Origin: UBA4417 sp038204995
GTDB lineage: Bacteria; Bacteroidota; Bacteroidia; Bacteroidales; UBA4417
Length of the DNA stretch: 64,000 nucleotides
Assembly (NCBI GenBank): GCA_038204995.1
Contig: JBBRCH010000015.1
Coordinates: forward strand, 3,488-67,487
Direction: 5' to 3'
Every line of letters begins with the position of its first letter. Within the stretch, counting starts at the first letter, position 1. The notes under the pieces were generated by a model. It did no database searches. It was not told the origin of the DNA and worked only from the letters and a program-made list of their open reading frames with translations. Position numbers and translations under genes: made by a program. Positions 1 through 8,800 of the stretch are shown here, one piece after another.

Positions 1-328
1 AATATGGTTTTTTATTTAGTAATAGCAGAGTGTTCTGAAACAACAAGCAGAACATTTTATTTAACTGCCTTACAGAGAATCATCCTTGTGTTTCATCTGT
101 AAATGATTTTGATTTAAAAAGGCAGATAGAACTATCACATCTTAATTGATTTCAATGGGTTTAATGAAATCGCTGTGTTATCCGCTTCGCTCCCAGATAA
201 ATCGGGGTAAATACGGTACAAGATATGAGACCTCAAGGCTAAGTTCATTGGTGTTTGTCTATTCAGTCGCAAACATGTTCGATTCAAATGATACGGTTGG
301 CTCTCTGAACCTTCGATGAAACTCTATC
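1..328. other. non-coding stretch downstream of mreD
   Basis: I see no credible gene here on either strand. The only structure is a hairpin near its left end (separate entry). In many Bacteroidota mreBCD is followed directly by mrdA (PBP2) and rodA; that continuation is not visible in these 328 bases, so the cluster either stops at mreD or resumes outside the window. Confidence 0.5.
31..60 (+). terminator. possible intrinsic terminator at left edge
   Basis: The arms TGTTCTG (31-37) and CAGAACA (48-54) pair perfectly over 7 bp around a 10-base loop, and TTTTATTT follows. The T-rich side is on the plus strand, so it would terminate a plus-strand transcript from left of the window. The stem is AT-rich and weak. 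Confidence 0.35.
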
Positions 329-847
329 CTAAGATTTCTCTTTTTTAGGAGCAAAAATATATTCGAATAATATGATAAACAGGAACGTGAACAGCGTGCT
401 CAGAATAACACGTAACAAGGTTTGCCAGAACTCGTTAAAGCTGAATACATCAAGCATATTCAGAAAAAAGTGGTGCGCAAAAGTCATTAGCAATGCATAT
501 GCCATAAACCATTTTAGTCCCATTTGCTGGAGCTTGGGTTGAGTGGTTATATCGTATTCGGGTTTTTCGCCGACGAACTTAATGATAAATGGCCTTACAT
601 ATCCGGCAAAAACACTGCTTGCTGCATGCAATCCCAGGGTACCGCTGAAAAGATCAACCGTCAGTCCTGTTCCAAACGACAGGAGAAGTAAGAGCCAGCC
701 GGGCGTTTCGAAAGGAAGTAACAGTATAAACAGGATATACACGTACGGGTTGAGAAATCCATAGAAACTGATCCTGTTCATAACAAGTACCTGGATAAGT
801 ATCAAAGTGATAAACCTGAAAATATTACTTATTACCAACCTATTCAT
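329..847 (-). CDS. mreD: rod shape-determining protein MreD
   Basis: Small integral membrane protein of the elongasome, which positions lateral peptidoglycan synthesis together with MreB and MreC. The sequence is almost entirely hydrophobic, with about five membrane segments and the MreD-like stretch around LTVDLFSGTLGLHA. I chose the ATG at 847 (peptide MNRLVISNIFRF) because it overlaps the mreC stop by 8 bases, the usual arrangement for translational coupling; a longer form from 874 is possible but would add nine residues inside mreC. About 172 residues is normal for the family. It is the last gene of a purH-mreB-mreC-mreD run on the minus strand. Low sequence conservation is typical of MreD, so the call rests on hydrophobic profile plus context. 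Confidence 0.9.
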   Translation of the reverse strand: MNRLVISNIFRFITLILIQVLVMNRISFYGFLNPYVYILFILLLPFETPGWLLLLLSFGTGLTVDLFSGTLGLHAASSVFAGYVRPFIIKFVGEKPEYDITTQPKLQQMGLKWFMAYALLMTFAHHFFLNMLDVFSFNEFWQTLLRVILSTLFTFLFIILFEYIFAPKKEKS

Positions 848-1679
848 CTTTAATTCCTTCCATACTTTTTTCAAGTGATTCCTGCTCGTCCTTCATCAGG
901 TTTTTAACAACATAAACGTATTGTAACGAATTAAAATCAACACCGAATTTAAAAGGAATAACATAGAAATGGTCACCCTGTTCCACCCTGAAATCTGTAA
1001 TAGTGCCAATCATAATGCCTGCCGGAAAAATATAGGAATAACCACTGCTTACTATTGTATCGCCCTTGGCAATTTTAACATGGGCCGGAATATCGGTGAG
1101 CGTTCCATACATATGATCCACCCCATTCCAGATAATGGTTCCCATCTGGTTGTTTTTTGTAATCCTGCCGCTGATCCTGGTATGCTTATTCAGCATGCTC
1201 ATTACCCAGCTGAAGTTTTCCGAAACGTTAACTACCGTTCCAACAATTCCATACGATGTTATCACAGCCATATCCTTTGTTAACCCGGAGCGGCTTCCTT
1301 TGTCGAGCATAATATAATTGTTACGCTTGCCCACGGTATTGAGAACAACTTTTGCAACAATGTACTGGTATTGCTGCTTATAAATTGTGTCCTTCACCCA
1401 GAAACTGTTTGTATCATTTTTAAGGAACGATACCCCTTTCATTTGCCGGAGCATGGCATTTTCATGTGCCAGTTGTTCATTTGTTGTACGAAGTTTCAGG
1501 TAATCGGTTGCATTACTGATGCTGGTATAAAAACGGCCTGTAACCCGGCTTCCTGCTTTCAGCAGAGCAGAACTCTGGTAATACGTGGAGTTTACAAGCA
1601 GGGTTACCGAAAAAATTTCGAGCAGCAGAAACAACAGCAGGAAGTGATACCGGATGATAAAAACCAGGATATTACGCAT
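840..1679 (-). CDS. mreC: rod shape-determining protein MreC
   Basis: Bitopic inner-membrane protein whose periplasmic part links the MreB cytoskeleton to peptidoglycan synthases. The sequence has one N-terminal membrane helix (about residues 8-30), then a helical, coiled-coil-like stretch (about 55-80, TTNEQLAHENAMLRQM), then the beta-rich MreC core with the family signatures NYIMLDKGSRSGL and ITSYGIVGTVVNV. 279 residues is the normal length. The C-terminal tail is charged (EQESLEKSMEGIKDE). mreB lies 180 bases upstream and mreD overlaps the end, so the three genes are probably co-transcribed. Confidence 0.96.
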   Translation of the reverse strand: MRNILVFIIRYHFLLLFLLLEIFSVTLLVNSTYYQSSALLKAGSRVTGRFYTSISNATDYLKLRTTNEQLAHENAMLRQMKGVSFLKNDTNSFWVKDTIYKQQYQYIVAKVVLNTVGKRNNYIMLDKGSRSGLTKDMAVITSYGIVGTVVNVSENFSWVMSMLNKHTRISGRITKNNQMGTIIWNGVDHMYGTLTDIPAHVKIAKGDTIVSSGYSYIFPAGIMIGTITDFRVEQGDHFYVIPFKFGVDFNSLQYVYVVKNLMKDEQESLEKSMEGIKDE

Positions 1680-1859
1680 AGTAAGCTACGGTATCGTTTG
1701 AATTGAAGGTGTTAATCTAATTAAATTAAGAACAAGGAACTCCGATTAACGATTTATGAAATGTGAAAGACATTCGTTTTAGATACTTCTAAAATCAAAA
1801 ACCGTTAATCCTTGTTCGATATTCAACTTGTTTTAAAAACCTGTCTTTTGGGGCAAACC

Positions 1860-2882
1860 CTATTTTATAAGGAAAGTAAACTTATCAAAATTCTTTAGCG
1901 CTATTCCGGTACCGCGGGCAACAGCATGCAAAGGATCGTCGGCCACATGAACAGGTAGTTTGGTTTTCATATGAATACGTTTATCGAGTCCGCGAAGTAA
2001 CGAACCTCCGCCTGCAAGGTAAATACCGGTCTTAAAAATATCTGCAGCAAGTTCAGGGGGTGTCATCTCGAGTGCATTCAGCACAGCGGCTTCAATTTTC
2101 GAAATTGATTTATCCAATGCATGCGCTATTTCGGCATAATTAACATAAATCTCTTTGGGAATGCCCGTAAGCATATCGCGGCCATGCACTGCATAATCAG
2201 GTGGCGGGTTATCAATTTCGGTTAGTGCTGAACCTACTTCAATCTTGATCAGTTCCGATGTGCGTTCACCAATATTGATATTGTGCTGTTTACGCATGTA
2301 TTCCTCAATGTCGGCATTAAAGTCATCGCCTGCGATACGGATAGATTTGTTGTTAACGATACCGCCAAGAGCAATAACTGCAATTTCGCTGGTACCTCCG
2401 CCAATGTCAATAACCATGTTACCGGTTGGTTCAAGTACATCAATACCTATACCTATAGCTGCGGCCATAGGTTCGTGGATCAGGCGTACTTCTTTGGCCC
2501 CGGCCTGTTCAGCCGAATCCTTAACGGCACGTTCTTCAACTTCGGTAATACCTGAAGGGATACAAATAACCATGCGAAGCGCCGGTGGGAATAGGCTCCG
2601 GCTTGGACCAATCATCTTAATGAACTCACGGATCATGTATTCTGCCGACTGAAAATCAGCAATTACACCATCACGCAACGGACGTATAGTTTTAATATTC
2701 TCGTGGGTTTTGCCGTGCATCATCTGCGCACGTTTGCCCACTGCAAGTACTTTGCCGGTATTACGCTCAATAGCAATAATCGAAGGTTCGTCAACAACTA
2801 CTTTGTCGTTATATATGATGATGGTATTGGCTGTGCCAAGGTCCATCGCTATTTCTTTGGTAAGAAATGAAAAAAGTCCCAT
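1860..2882 (-). CDS. mreB: rod shape-determining protein MreB
   Basis: Bacterial actin homologue that forms membrane-bound filaments guiding cell-wall elongation. The actin-fold ATPase motifs are intact: phosphate-1 DLGTANT near residue 15, phosphate-2 VIDIGGGTSE near 160, and the adenosine motif LAGGGSLLRG near 290. The N-terminus MGLFSFLTKEIAMDLG matches the family start, and 340 residues is standard. It follows purH by 74 bases and precedes mreC by 180 bases on the same strand. A small hairpin in the purH-mreB gap may separate their expression. Confidence 0.98.
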   Translation of the reverse strand: MGLFSFLTKEIAMDLGTANTIIIYNDKVVVDEPSIIAIERNTGKVLAVGKRAQMMHGKTHENIKTIRPLRDGVIADFQSAEYMIREFIKMIGPSRSLFPPALRMVICIPSGITEVEERAVKDSAEQAGAKEVRLIHEPMAAAIGIGIDVLEPTGNMVIDIGGGTSEIAVIALGGIVNNKSIRIAGDDFNADIEEYMRKQHNINIGERTSELIKIEVGSALTEIDNPPPDYAVHGRDMLTGIPKEIYVNYAEIAHALDKSISKIEAAVLNALEMTPPELAADIFKTGIYLAGGGSLLRGLDKRIHMKTKLPVHVADDPLHAVARGTGIALKNFDKFTFLIK

Positions 2883-2930
2883 GAGTTTGTGTACTTCCTT
2901 TTTTACTGGTTTATTTTACTCTTAAAATTT

Positions 2931-2952
2931 ATTCCGGACCTGAGCCCGGAAT
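2931..2952 (-). terminator. hairpin between purH and mreB
   Basis: ATTCCGG (2931-2937) and CCGGAAT (2946-2952) form a perfect 7-bp stem with an 8-base loop, five bases past the purH stop on the minus strand. Only a short AAATTTT follows, so it could be a weak terminator/attenuator or an mRNA-stability hairpin. Confidence 0.45.
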
Positions 2953-2956
2953 TGTA

Positions 2957-4483
2957 TTAGTGTTTGAAATGCCTGATACCTGTAAAAACCATAGCCAGCC
3001 CGTGCTGGTTGCAGTAGTTAATAGAATCTTCATCTCTTACCGATCCTCCGGGTTGAATTACGGCAACTATACCTTGGTTGTGAGCTAACTCAACAGAGTC
3101 AGCAAACGGGAAAAAGGCATCCGAAGCCATAACCGCATTATGCAAATCAAGGCCAAACTCATCAGCTTTCGAAATGGCGTGTTTCAATGCATCGACCCTG
3201 GAAGTCATTCCGCATCCGGCACCGAGCAGCTGTCCGTTTTTAGCCAGGACAATAGCATTGCTTTTCAAATGTTTAACAATGATATTGGCAAATAGCAAAT
3301 CTTTCACCTGTTGATCATCAGGATATTTTTCAGTAACCCTTTTTAGGTCAGCGGCAGATTCGGTATACGTATCCTTCAATTGACCGATTACCCCGTTTAG
3401 TAGCGACTTAAATTGTTTTGCCTGAAAATCAACTGGTTTAATCTGCAAAATTATTCTATTTTTCTTTGACTTTAAGAGTTCCAGTGCATTTTTTTCATAA
3501 TTGGGAGCAATTATTATTTCAAAGAACAATTTATTAACTTCTTCGGCTGTATCAACGTCGATTATCCGGTTGGCAACTACCACACCACCGAATGCCGAAA
3601 CAGGATCGCCGGCAAGTGCATCGTGCCATGCCTGGATCAATGAAGGCCGGCTTGCAACACCGCAGGCATTGGTGTGTTTAATGATAACAAAAGTAGGGTC
3701 AGTAAATTCCCGTATAAGCGCCAAAGCTGCTTCAAGGTCAACAAGGTTATTGAATGAAATGGCTTTCCCATGCAATTGTTCGAACACTTCACTTAAATCG
3801 CCGTAAAATTCCCCAACCTGGTGAGGATTTTCCCCGTATCGTAAAACTTCGCTCCTGGTAATACTTTGTTTAAAAGCTTTGATATCAGTTTTGAGGTTGA
3901 AATAATTGAAAATAGCAGTATCGTAATGAGACGACACATTAAATGCCTGTGCAGCAAAATAATAGCGGTCATCCAGGTCGCTGGAGCCGTTTTTCTCATC
4001 CAGTAGAGTAATCAGTTCGTTATATTGAGCTGATGAAGACACTATAAGTACATCGCTGTGGTTTTTGGCAGCAGCCCTGATGAGTGAAATACCTCCGATA
4101 TCAATCTTTTCGATTATATCATCTTCCTGGGCACCTGAAGCAACGGTGGCTTCAAAAGGGTATAAGTCAACAATCACCAGGTCGATAGGAGGAATTTCAA
4201 ATTCAGCAGCCTGTTTAACATCATTTTCATTTGTACGCCTGTAAAGGATACCTCCGAATACTTTTGGATGCAGTGTTTTAACCCGTCCGCCAAAGATTGA
4301 AGGATACGATGTGAGGCTTTCTACTGTAATTGTATCAATTCCTAAACCCCGGATAAAGTCAAAAGTGCCGCCAGTAGAATATATAATTATACCCAAAGCA
4401 TCCAGTTTCCGTGCAATTTCGTCGACGCGATCTTTATTGTAAACCGAAATCAGTGCCGAGCGTATGGGTTTTCGAATATTCAT
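2957..4483 (-). CDS. purH: bifunctional AICAR transformylase / IMP cyclohydrolase PurH
   Basis: Catalyses the last two steps of de novo IMP synthesis: formyl transfer to AICAR, then ring closure. The N-terminal MGS-like cyclohydrolase domain covers about residues 8-150 (SVYNKDRV, YSTGGT, GGRVKTLHPKVFGGIL). The transformylase domain follows with RYGENPHQ near residue 218 and the signature KHTNACGVA near 270, which holds the catalytic Lys-His pair. The C-terminus (SDAFFPFADSVELAHNQGI, IQPGGSVRDEDSI) is complete. 508 residues is the usual length. It is the first gene of the minus-strand run into mreBCD; a palindrome 54-69 bases before the start may be an operator. Confidence 0.97.
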   Translation of the reverse strand: MNIRKPIRSALISVYNKDRVDEIARKLDALGIIIYSTGGTFDFIRGLGIDTITVESLTSYPSIFGGRVKTLHPKVFGGILYRRTNENDVKQAAEFEIPPIDLVIVDLYPFEATVASGAQEDDIIEKIDIGGISLIRAAAKNHSDVLIVSSSAQYNELITLLDEKNGSSDLDDRYYFAAQAFNVSSHYDTAIFNYFNLKTDIKAFKQSITRSEVLRYGENPHQVGEFYGDLSEVFEQLHGKAISFNNLVDLEAALALIREFTDPTFVIIKHTNACGVASRPSLIQAWHDALAGDPVSAFGGVVVANRIIDVDTAEEVNKLFFEIIIAPNYEKNALELLKSKKNRIILQIKPVDFQAKQFKSLLNGVIGQLKDTYTESAADLKRVTEKYPDDQQVKDLLFANIIVKHLKSNAIVLAKNGQLLGAGCGMTSRVDALKHAISKADEFGLDLHNAVMASDAFFPFADSVELAHNQGIVAVIQPGGSVRDEDSINYCNQHGLAMVFTGIRHFKH

Positions 4484-4536
4484 AGGCCTTTTAATTTTTC
4501 TGAAATAATTTGCAATTTTATTAATTTTTGAGTCAC

Positions 4537-4552
4537 CGTTTATGTGTAAACG
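4537..4552. promoter_or_regulatory. palindrome upstream of purH, possible operator
   Basis: CGTTTA-TGTG-TAAACG is a perfect 6+6 bp inverted repeat, 54-69 bases before the purH start. Symmetry and position suit a dimeric repressor site. I do not know the cognate regulator. The rest of the 375-bp purH/permease gap is AT-rich and shows nothing else I recognise. Confidence 0.35.
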
Positions 4553-4858
4553 ATAAAAAACTTCAATTATTCCCGAATGTACGTCATAAAGGTGAATAAC
4601 ATTAAAATTGTGCGTAATTTTACACCAGGGAACGGGAATTTTACTGCTGATTTTAGCCTGTTTCTAAACAAATAAGTTACTGATTTACAAAGTTTCAGTG
4701 GATCGTTCTTCTGCTTTTCTGCAACCATTTATGAATGCATATCGCACTTCATAATAAAGGTTTAATCAGGAAATAAGTATTGATAATGAAACCTGAAATT
4801 CCCGGATTCGGCTGTAATAAAAACAGCAGGGAGTAATCAAATTTAAATTAACATAGTT

Positions 4859-6112
4859 ATGCTATATCTGAGGTTGATAAGGGAGTCGCTTGCTTTTGCA
4901 CAACAGGCAATAGTTTCTAATAAAGTCCGAACCTTGTTGTCGCTGTTAGGCATTACAATAGGTATATTTTCGGTTATTTCGGTACTTACAGTCTTCGACA
5001 GTATCGAGATGAAGCTGAGGAAAAATATTGAAGAACTGGGCAGTAATGTACTCTTTATACAGAAGTGGCCCTGGGAAATGGGTAATGCAGATTATGCCTG
5101 GTGGGAGTATATGAAGCGTCCGGAAACCAGCTTACAGGAAATGGAGGAAATTCAAAAACGAAGCAGCCTGAGTGATGCAGTTGCCTATGTTGTGGGTACC
5201 CGGCGAAATATAAAGCAAAACGGAATTACTTTCGAAGATGCCAGTCTTAACGGTGTTTCTCAGGATTATGAAAAAGTTGATGTACTTAACATCGAAAAAG
5301 GCAGGTATTTTTCATATGCAGAGTCGCAAAGCGGGAGTGCTGTAGCAATAGTAGGGGCTAAAATTATTGAGGAACTTTTGGATAACACAGCAGACCCAAT
5401 CGGGAAAGAGGTGAATGTTTTCGGTCGCAAAGTTCAGATTATAGGTACTTTTAAGAAAGAAGGAGATGGTTCATTTGGGGGTTCGAAGGATAACATGGTC
5501 ATGATACCTGTACAATTTGCCCGAAATTTTATCGATCTGAACAGCGACAATATCGGTTCTTCAATAATGGTGAGGAGCAAGCCAAATATTACGAACGAAG
5601 CCTTGCGTGATGAATTGACTGGAATTATGCGATCAGTGCGAAAAATTAAGCCTATTGCAAAAAATAACTTTGCTATCAATGAAACAAGTATTATTACACA
5701 GGCTTTTAACTCGATATTCAGAGTGGTTGCCATAGTGGGATGGATTATAGGTAGTTTTTCGCTGCTTGTCGGAGGTTTTGGTATTGCAAACATTATGTTT
5801 GTTTCAGTAAAGGAACGAACAGCTCAGATTGGCATTCAGAAATCCTTGGGTGCCCGGAACTCATTCATCCTTCAGCAATTCCTTTTCGAATCTATATTTT
5901 TATCTGTGCTGGGAGGGTTTGTCGGATTATTACTCATTTATATCGGAACCATACTGGTAACTAAATTTGCCGGAATGGAGCTCATTCTTAGTTTCAAGAA
6001 TATTTTCCTGGGTTTATCAGTATCAGCAGTTATCGGTCTGGTATCCGGTTTATTTCCTGCGTGGTCAGCTTCGCGTCTCGATCCGGTAGAAGCTATGCGA
6101 TCCTCTTTTTAG
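4859..6112 (+). CDS. MacB/FtsX-type ABC transporter permease
   Basis: Membrane subunit of a MacB-like ABC system, which typically moves substrates or lipoproteins from periplasm outward by mechanotransmission. The architecture is canonical: one N-terminal membrane helix (about residues 22-45, LLSLLGITIGIFSVISVLTVF), a large periplasmic MacB_PCD domain (about 50-275), then three C-terminal helices with the FtsX signature FGIANIMFVSVKERTAQIGIQKSLGA and the ending DPVEAMR. 417 residues is normal. The partner ATPase is not adjacent: the flanking genes are purH (divergent) and recJ. Such orphan permeases are common in Bacteroidota, and the substrate cannot be read from sequence. Confidence 0.9.
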   Translation: MLYLRLIRESLAFAQQAIVSNKVRTLLSLLGITIGIFSVISVLTVFDSIEMKLRKNIEELGSNVLFIQKWPWEMGNADYAWWEYMKRPETSLQEMEEIQKRSSLSDAVAYVVGTRRNIKQNGITFEDASLNGVSQDYEKVDVLNIEKGRYFSYAESQSGSAVAIVGAKIIEELLDNTADPIGKEVNVFGRKVQIIGTFKKEGDGSFGGSKDNMVMIPVQFARNFIDLNSDNIGSSIMVRSKPNITNEALRDELTGIMRSVRKIKPIAKNNFAINETSIITQAFNSIFRVVAIVGWIIGSFSLLVGGFGIANIMFVSVKERTAQIGIQKSLGARNSFILQQFLFESIFLSVLGGFVGLLLIYIGTILVTKFAGMELILSFKNIFLGLSVSAVIGLVSGLFPAWSASRLDPVEAMRSSF

Positions 6113-6203
6113 GGACTTTTTCTTGTTTTTGCCTTGTTAAACGGCAAGTGCCGGAGTTGGATAATGAATCGAATAAAGCTATGCTATTGTTCAATTATTT
6201 CTT

Positions 6204-6211
6204 TATATTTG
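6204..6211 (+). promoter_or_regulatory. -7 promoter box of recJ (TATATTTG)
   Basis: Exact match to the Bacteroidota sigma-A -7 consensus TAnnTTTG, 17 bases before the recJ ATG. It implies a very short leader. No good -33 TTTG was seen at the expected spacing. Confidence 0.5.
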
Positions 6212-6227
6212 CCGGAGGGCAAATAAT

Positions 6228-8006
6228 ATGGAAAAACGCTGGGTAGTAAAACAAAAAGGTAATGCTTCCGTTGTATCGGGTATTGCAGGGGCACTGGGGA
6301 TTGAAAATGCACTGGCCGAACTACTTGTGCAACGAGGCGTGACCAGTTTTGATGAAGCAAAAGCTTTTTTCAGGCCCGAGCTATCACATCTGCACGATCC
6401 TTTCCTGCTCAACGACATGGATAAAGCCATTGATCGTATTGAAGCCGCCAAAGCCAAAGGAGAAAAAATTATGGTTTACGGCGACTACGATGTGGATGGC
6501 ACCACTGCTGTTGCTCTTGTTTATGCTTTTTTGAAGGAAAACGGCTTCGAAAATCTTGATTATTATATTCCTGACAGGTACAGCGAAGGATATGGTATTT
6601 CGTTCCAGGGAATAAATTATGCTAAGGAGCAGAATTTTGCGCTCATAATTGCACTGGATTGTGGCATTAAATCTATCGATAAAGTGCAGTATGCCAACGA
6701 AAAAGGCATAGATTTTATTATCTGCGACCACCACCGTCCCGGTGATGAATTACCTGCAGCCATCGCTGTGCTCGATGCCAAACGGATTGATTCCACCTAT
6801 CCTTTCGACGAGCTTTCGGGATGCGGCGTGGGGTTCAAACTTATACAAGCTTATTCTCAAACGCACGATATTCCTTTCGACAGCTTATACAAATTCCTCG
6901 ACCTGGTTGCCATCAGCATTGCTTCGGATATAGTTCCCATTATCGGTGAAAACCGCATTCTGGCCCATTTCGGTCTGAAACTTATCAATACAAATCCACG
7001 GCCGGGAATCGAATCCATTTTGGGCGTGGCCAATATCATTCGTAAAGCAGAGAATGATATTAAAAAAGACGGTGAAGATGCAGGACTGCTTTTCAGCCGC
7101 GAACTCACTATCAGTGATATGGTTTTTGTGGTGGGTCCCCGTATCAATGCAGCCGGACGTATCGAAAGCGGGCGCAATTCGGTTAAACTGCTGGTGTCGC
7201 CTGATATGCAAACCGCTGCTGGTATTGCTCAAACAATCAATGACTTTAATACCGAACGCCGTACACTGGATACACAAATTACCCTGGAAGCCCTTGATAT
7301 TATTGATAAAGATGAAAGACTCCGGAAAGCGAAGGCTACCGTGGTATTTAATCCCGACTGGCATAAAGGGGTGATCGGTATCGTGGCTTCGCGTCTTACC
7401 GAATCGTATTACCGGCCGACGGTAGTACTAACGCAATCGAATGGGTTGATTACAGGATCGGCGCGCTCGGTAAAGGATTTTGATGTGTACGATGCCATTG
7501 ATGCCTGCAGCGATTTGCTGGAGCACTTCGGTGGGCATATGTATGCTGCAGGATTATCCATGAAACCCGAGAACCTTGAAGCTTTTAAGGAAAAATTCAA
7601 TTCAATTGTTTCGGCCAGCATTACCGATGAAATGCTGATCCCTGAAGTAGAGGTGGATTTCGATGTGAACCTCAACCAGATTACACCTAAGTTCCTGCGC
7701 ATACTCAAACAGTTTGCACCATTTGGTCCTGGAAATATGTCGCCGGTTTTTATGACGCGCGATACCGTTGATTCAGGTCATGCCCGCATTGTAGGTAAAA
7801 ACCATGTTAAACTCACAGTTTACCAGGAATCTGTGCGCTCTACGCCCTATTCGGGAATTGCTTTTCAGCAAGGCGAAAAGTTCGATGCCATTTCAAAAGG
7901 AAAGAGCATGAATATCTGTTACTATATCGAGGAAAACGAATGGAACGGAGTGAAAAATATTCAGCTGAATATTAAAGATATCCGCTTTTGCGATGACAAT
8001 CAGTAA
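6228..8006 (+). CDS. recJ: single-stranded-DNA-specific exonuclease RecJ
   Basis: 5'-3' ssDNA exonuclease of the DHH superfamily, acting in recombinational and mismatch repair. Motif I is visible as GDYDVDGTTA (near residue 88), the following acidic motif as LDCGIKS, and the DHH box as ICDHHRPGDELP (near 166). DHHA1 shows GGHMYAAGLSM (near 430), followed by the C-terminal OB domain. Metal-binding Asp/His residues are all present. 592 residues is typical of Bacteroidota RecJ. The ATG at 6228 is supported by the -7 box just upstream. It is transcribed alone; lysE-like and GH3 genes run towards it. Confidence 0.97.
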   Translation: MEKRWVVKQKGNASVVSGIAGALGIENALAELLVQRGVTSFDEAKAFFRPELSHLHDPFLLNDMDKAIDRIEAAKAKGEKIMVYGDYDVDGTTAVALVYAFLKENGFENLDYYIPDRYSEGYGISFQGINYAKEQNFALIIALDCGIKSIDKVQYANEKGIDFIICDHHRPGDELPAAIAVLDAKRIDSTYPFDELSGCGVGFKLIQAYSQTHDIPFDSLYKFLDLVAISIASDIVPIIGENRILAHFGLKLINTNPRPGIESILGVANIIRKAENDIKKDGEDAGLLFSRELTISDMVFVVGPRINAAGRIESGRNSVKLLVSPDMQTAAGIAQTINDFNTERRTLDTQITLEALDIIDKDERLRKAKATVVFNPDWHKGVIGIVASRLTESYYRPTVVLTQSNGLITGSARSVKDFDVYDAIDACSDLLEHFGGHMYAAGLSMKPENLEAFKEKFNSIVSASITDEMLIPEVEVDFDVNLNQITPKFLRILKQFAPFGPGNMSPVFMTRDTVDSGHARIVGKNHVKLTVYQESVRSTPYSGIAFQQGEKFDAISKGKSMNICYYIEENEWNGVKNIQLNIKDIRFCDDNQ

Positions 8007-8058
8007 AAAGATATATTGAATTCAGATAAATAAGAAAATTTTTCATTGTATATCGGTT

Positions 8059-8682
8059 TTAAAATTTCAGAATGGCTCTGAAGATTAAAAATATACCAAA
8101 AATAACGAGCAAAATCCCGACAAAATGATTGACCCGAACCAGTATATTGGTGTTCAGGCGTTCCTTTATTCTGTTGGCAATAAATACCTTCAACACGTCC
8201 GTACCTAAAACGGTTGACAGGGTTCCTATAAAAAACAGTATAATTCCGTGCTTATCATCCCCGTAAGTAGAGCTCACTCCAACCATAGCTGAAATCCAGA
8301 AAAACCAGACAAAAGGATTCATTATATTGAGAAAATACCCTTTTAATATGTATGTAAGCGGCCCGGCAACACGAACTTCTATTGCTTTGTTATTTTCATC
8401 GATATGTATTTTATGAAGGAAGGTATAAATTCCAAATCCGATCAGAATCACCCCTCCTATAATTCCTGCAATCATGTAATTGTTTTTCTCATTGATCAGT
8501 TGCAAAGCTCCCAGAAGTGCCAGATACACTACACTTACATCGCTCAGAAAAATACCAAAAGCAAGGAAGATCCCGGATTTCATGCCGCGGTGGATGCTGG
8601 TTTGCAGCAACGTAAACAATGCCGGCCCAAGCAGTGCCGACAATGTTAATCCGAGAATGATGCCTTGTAGAAGGGGGTGCAT
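8059..8682 (-). CDS. LysE/RhtB-family exporter
   Basis: Inner-membrane exporter of the LysE superfamily, whose members export amino acids or related small molecules. The sequence is 207 residues with about six hydrophobic helices and the LysE signature near the N-terminus (GIILGLTLSALLGPALFTLLQTSIHRG). The motif GYFLNIMNPFVWFFW in helix four also fits. Recognition of substrate is not possible from sequence. Purine-rich DNA (GAGATAGAGGGATAGAGAGA) lies just upstream. It is convergent with recJ and 118 bases downstream of the GH3-family gene on the same strand. Confidence 0.88.
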   Translation of the reverse strand: MHPLLQGIILGLTLSALLGPALFTLLQTSIHRGMKSGIFLAFGIFLSDVSVVYLALLGALQLINEKNNYMIAGIIGGVILIGFGIYTFLHKIHIDENNKAIEVRVAGPLTYILKGYFLNIMNPFVWFFWISAMVGVSSTYGDDKHGIILFFIGTLSTVLGTDVLKVFIANRIKERLNTNILVRVNHFVGILLVIFGIFLIFRAILKF

Positions 8683-8800
8683 GATTTCGAGGTTGGTATT
8701 AAGAGCTGAGAGATAGAGGGATAGAGAGATTAGTGAATTTCTAAATTTATTGGCAATTTATCCGATAAAGTGTAAATCATGATATGGCAGTTTTCGGTTT

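Noticed and set aside
268..282. GTTCGATTC, tRNA T-loop-like word
   Set aside because: No matching acceptor, D or anticodon stems around it on either strand.
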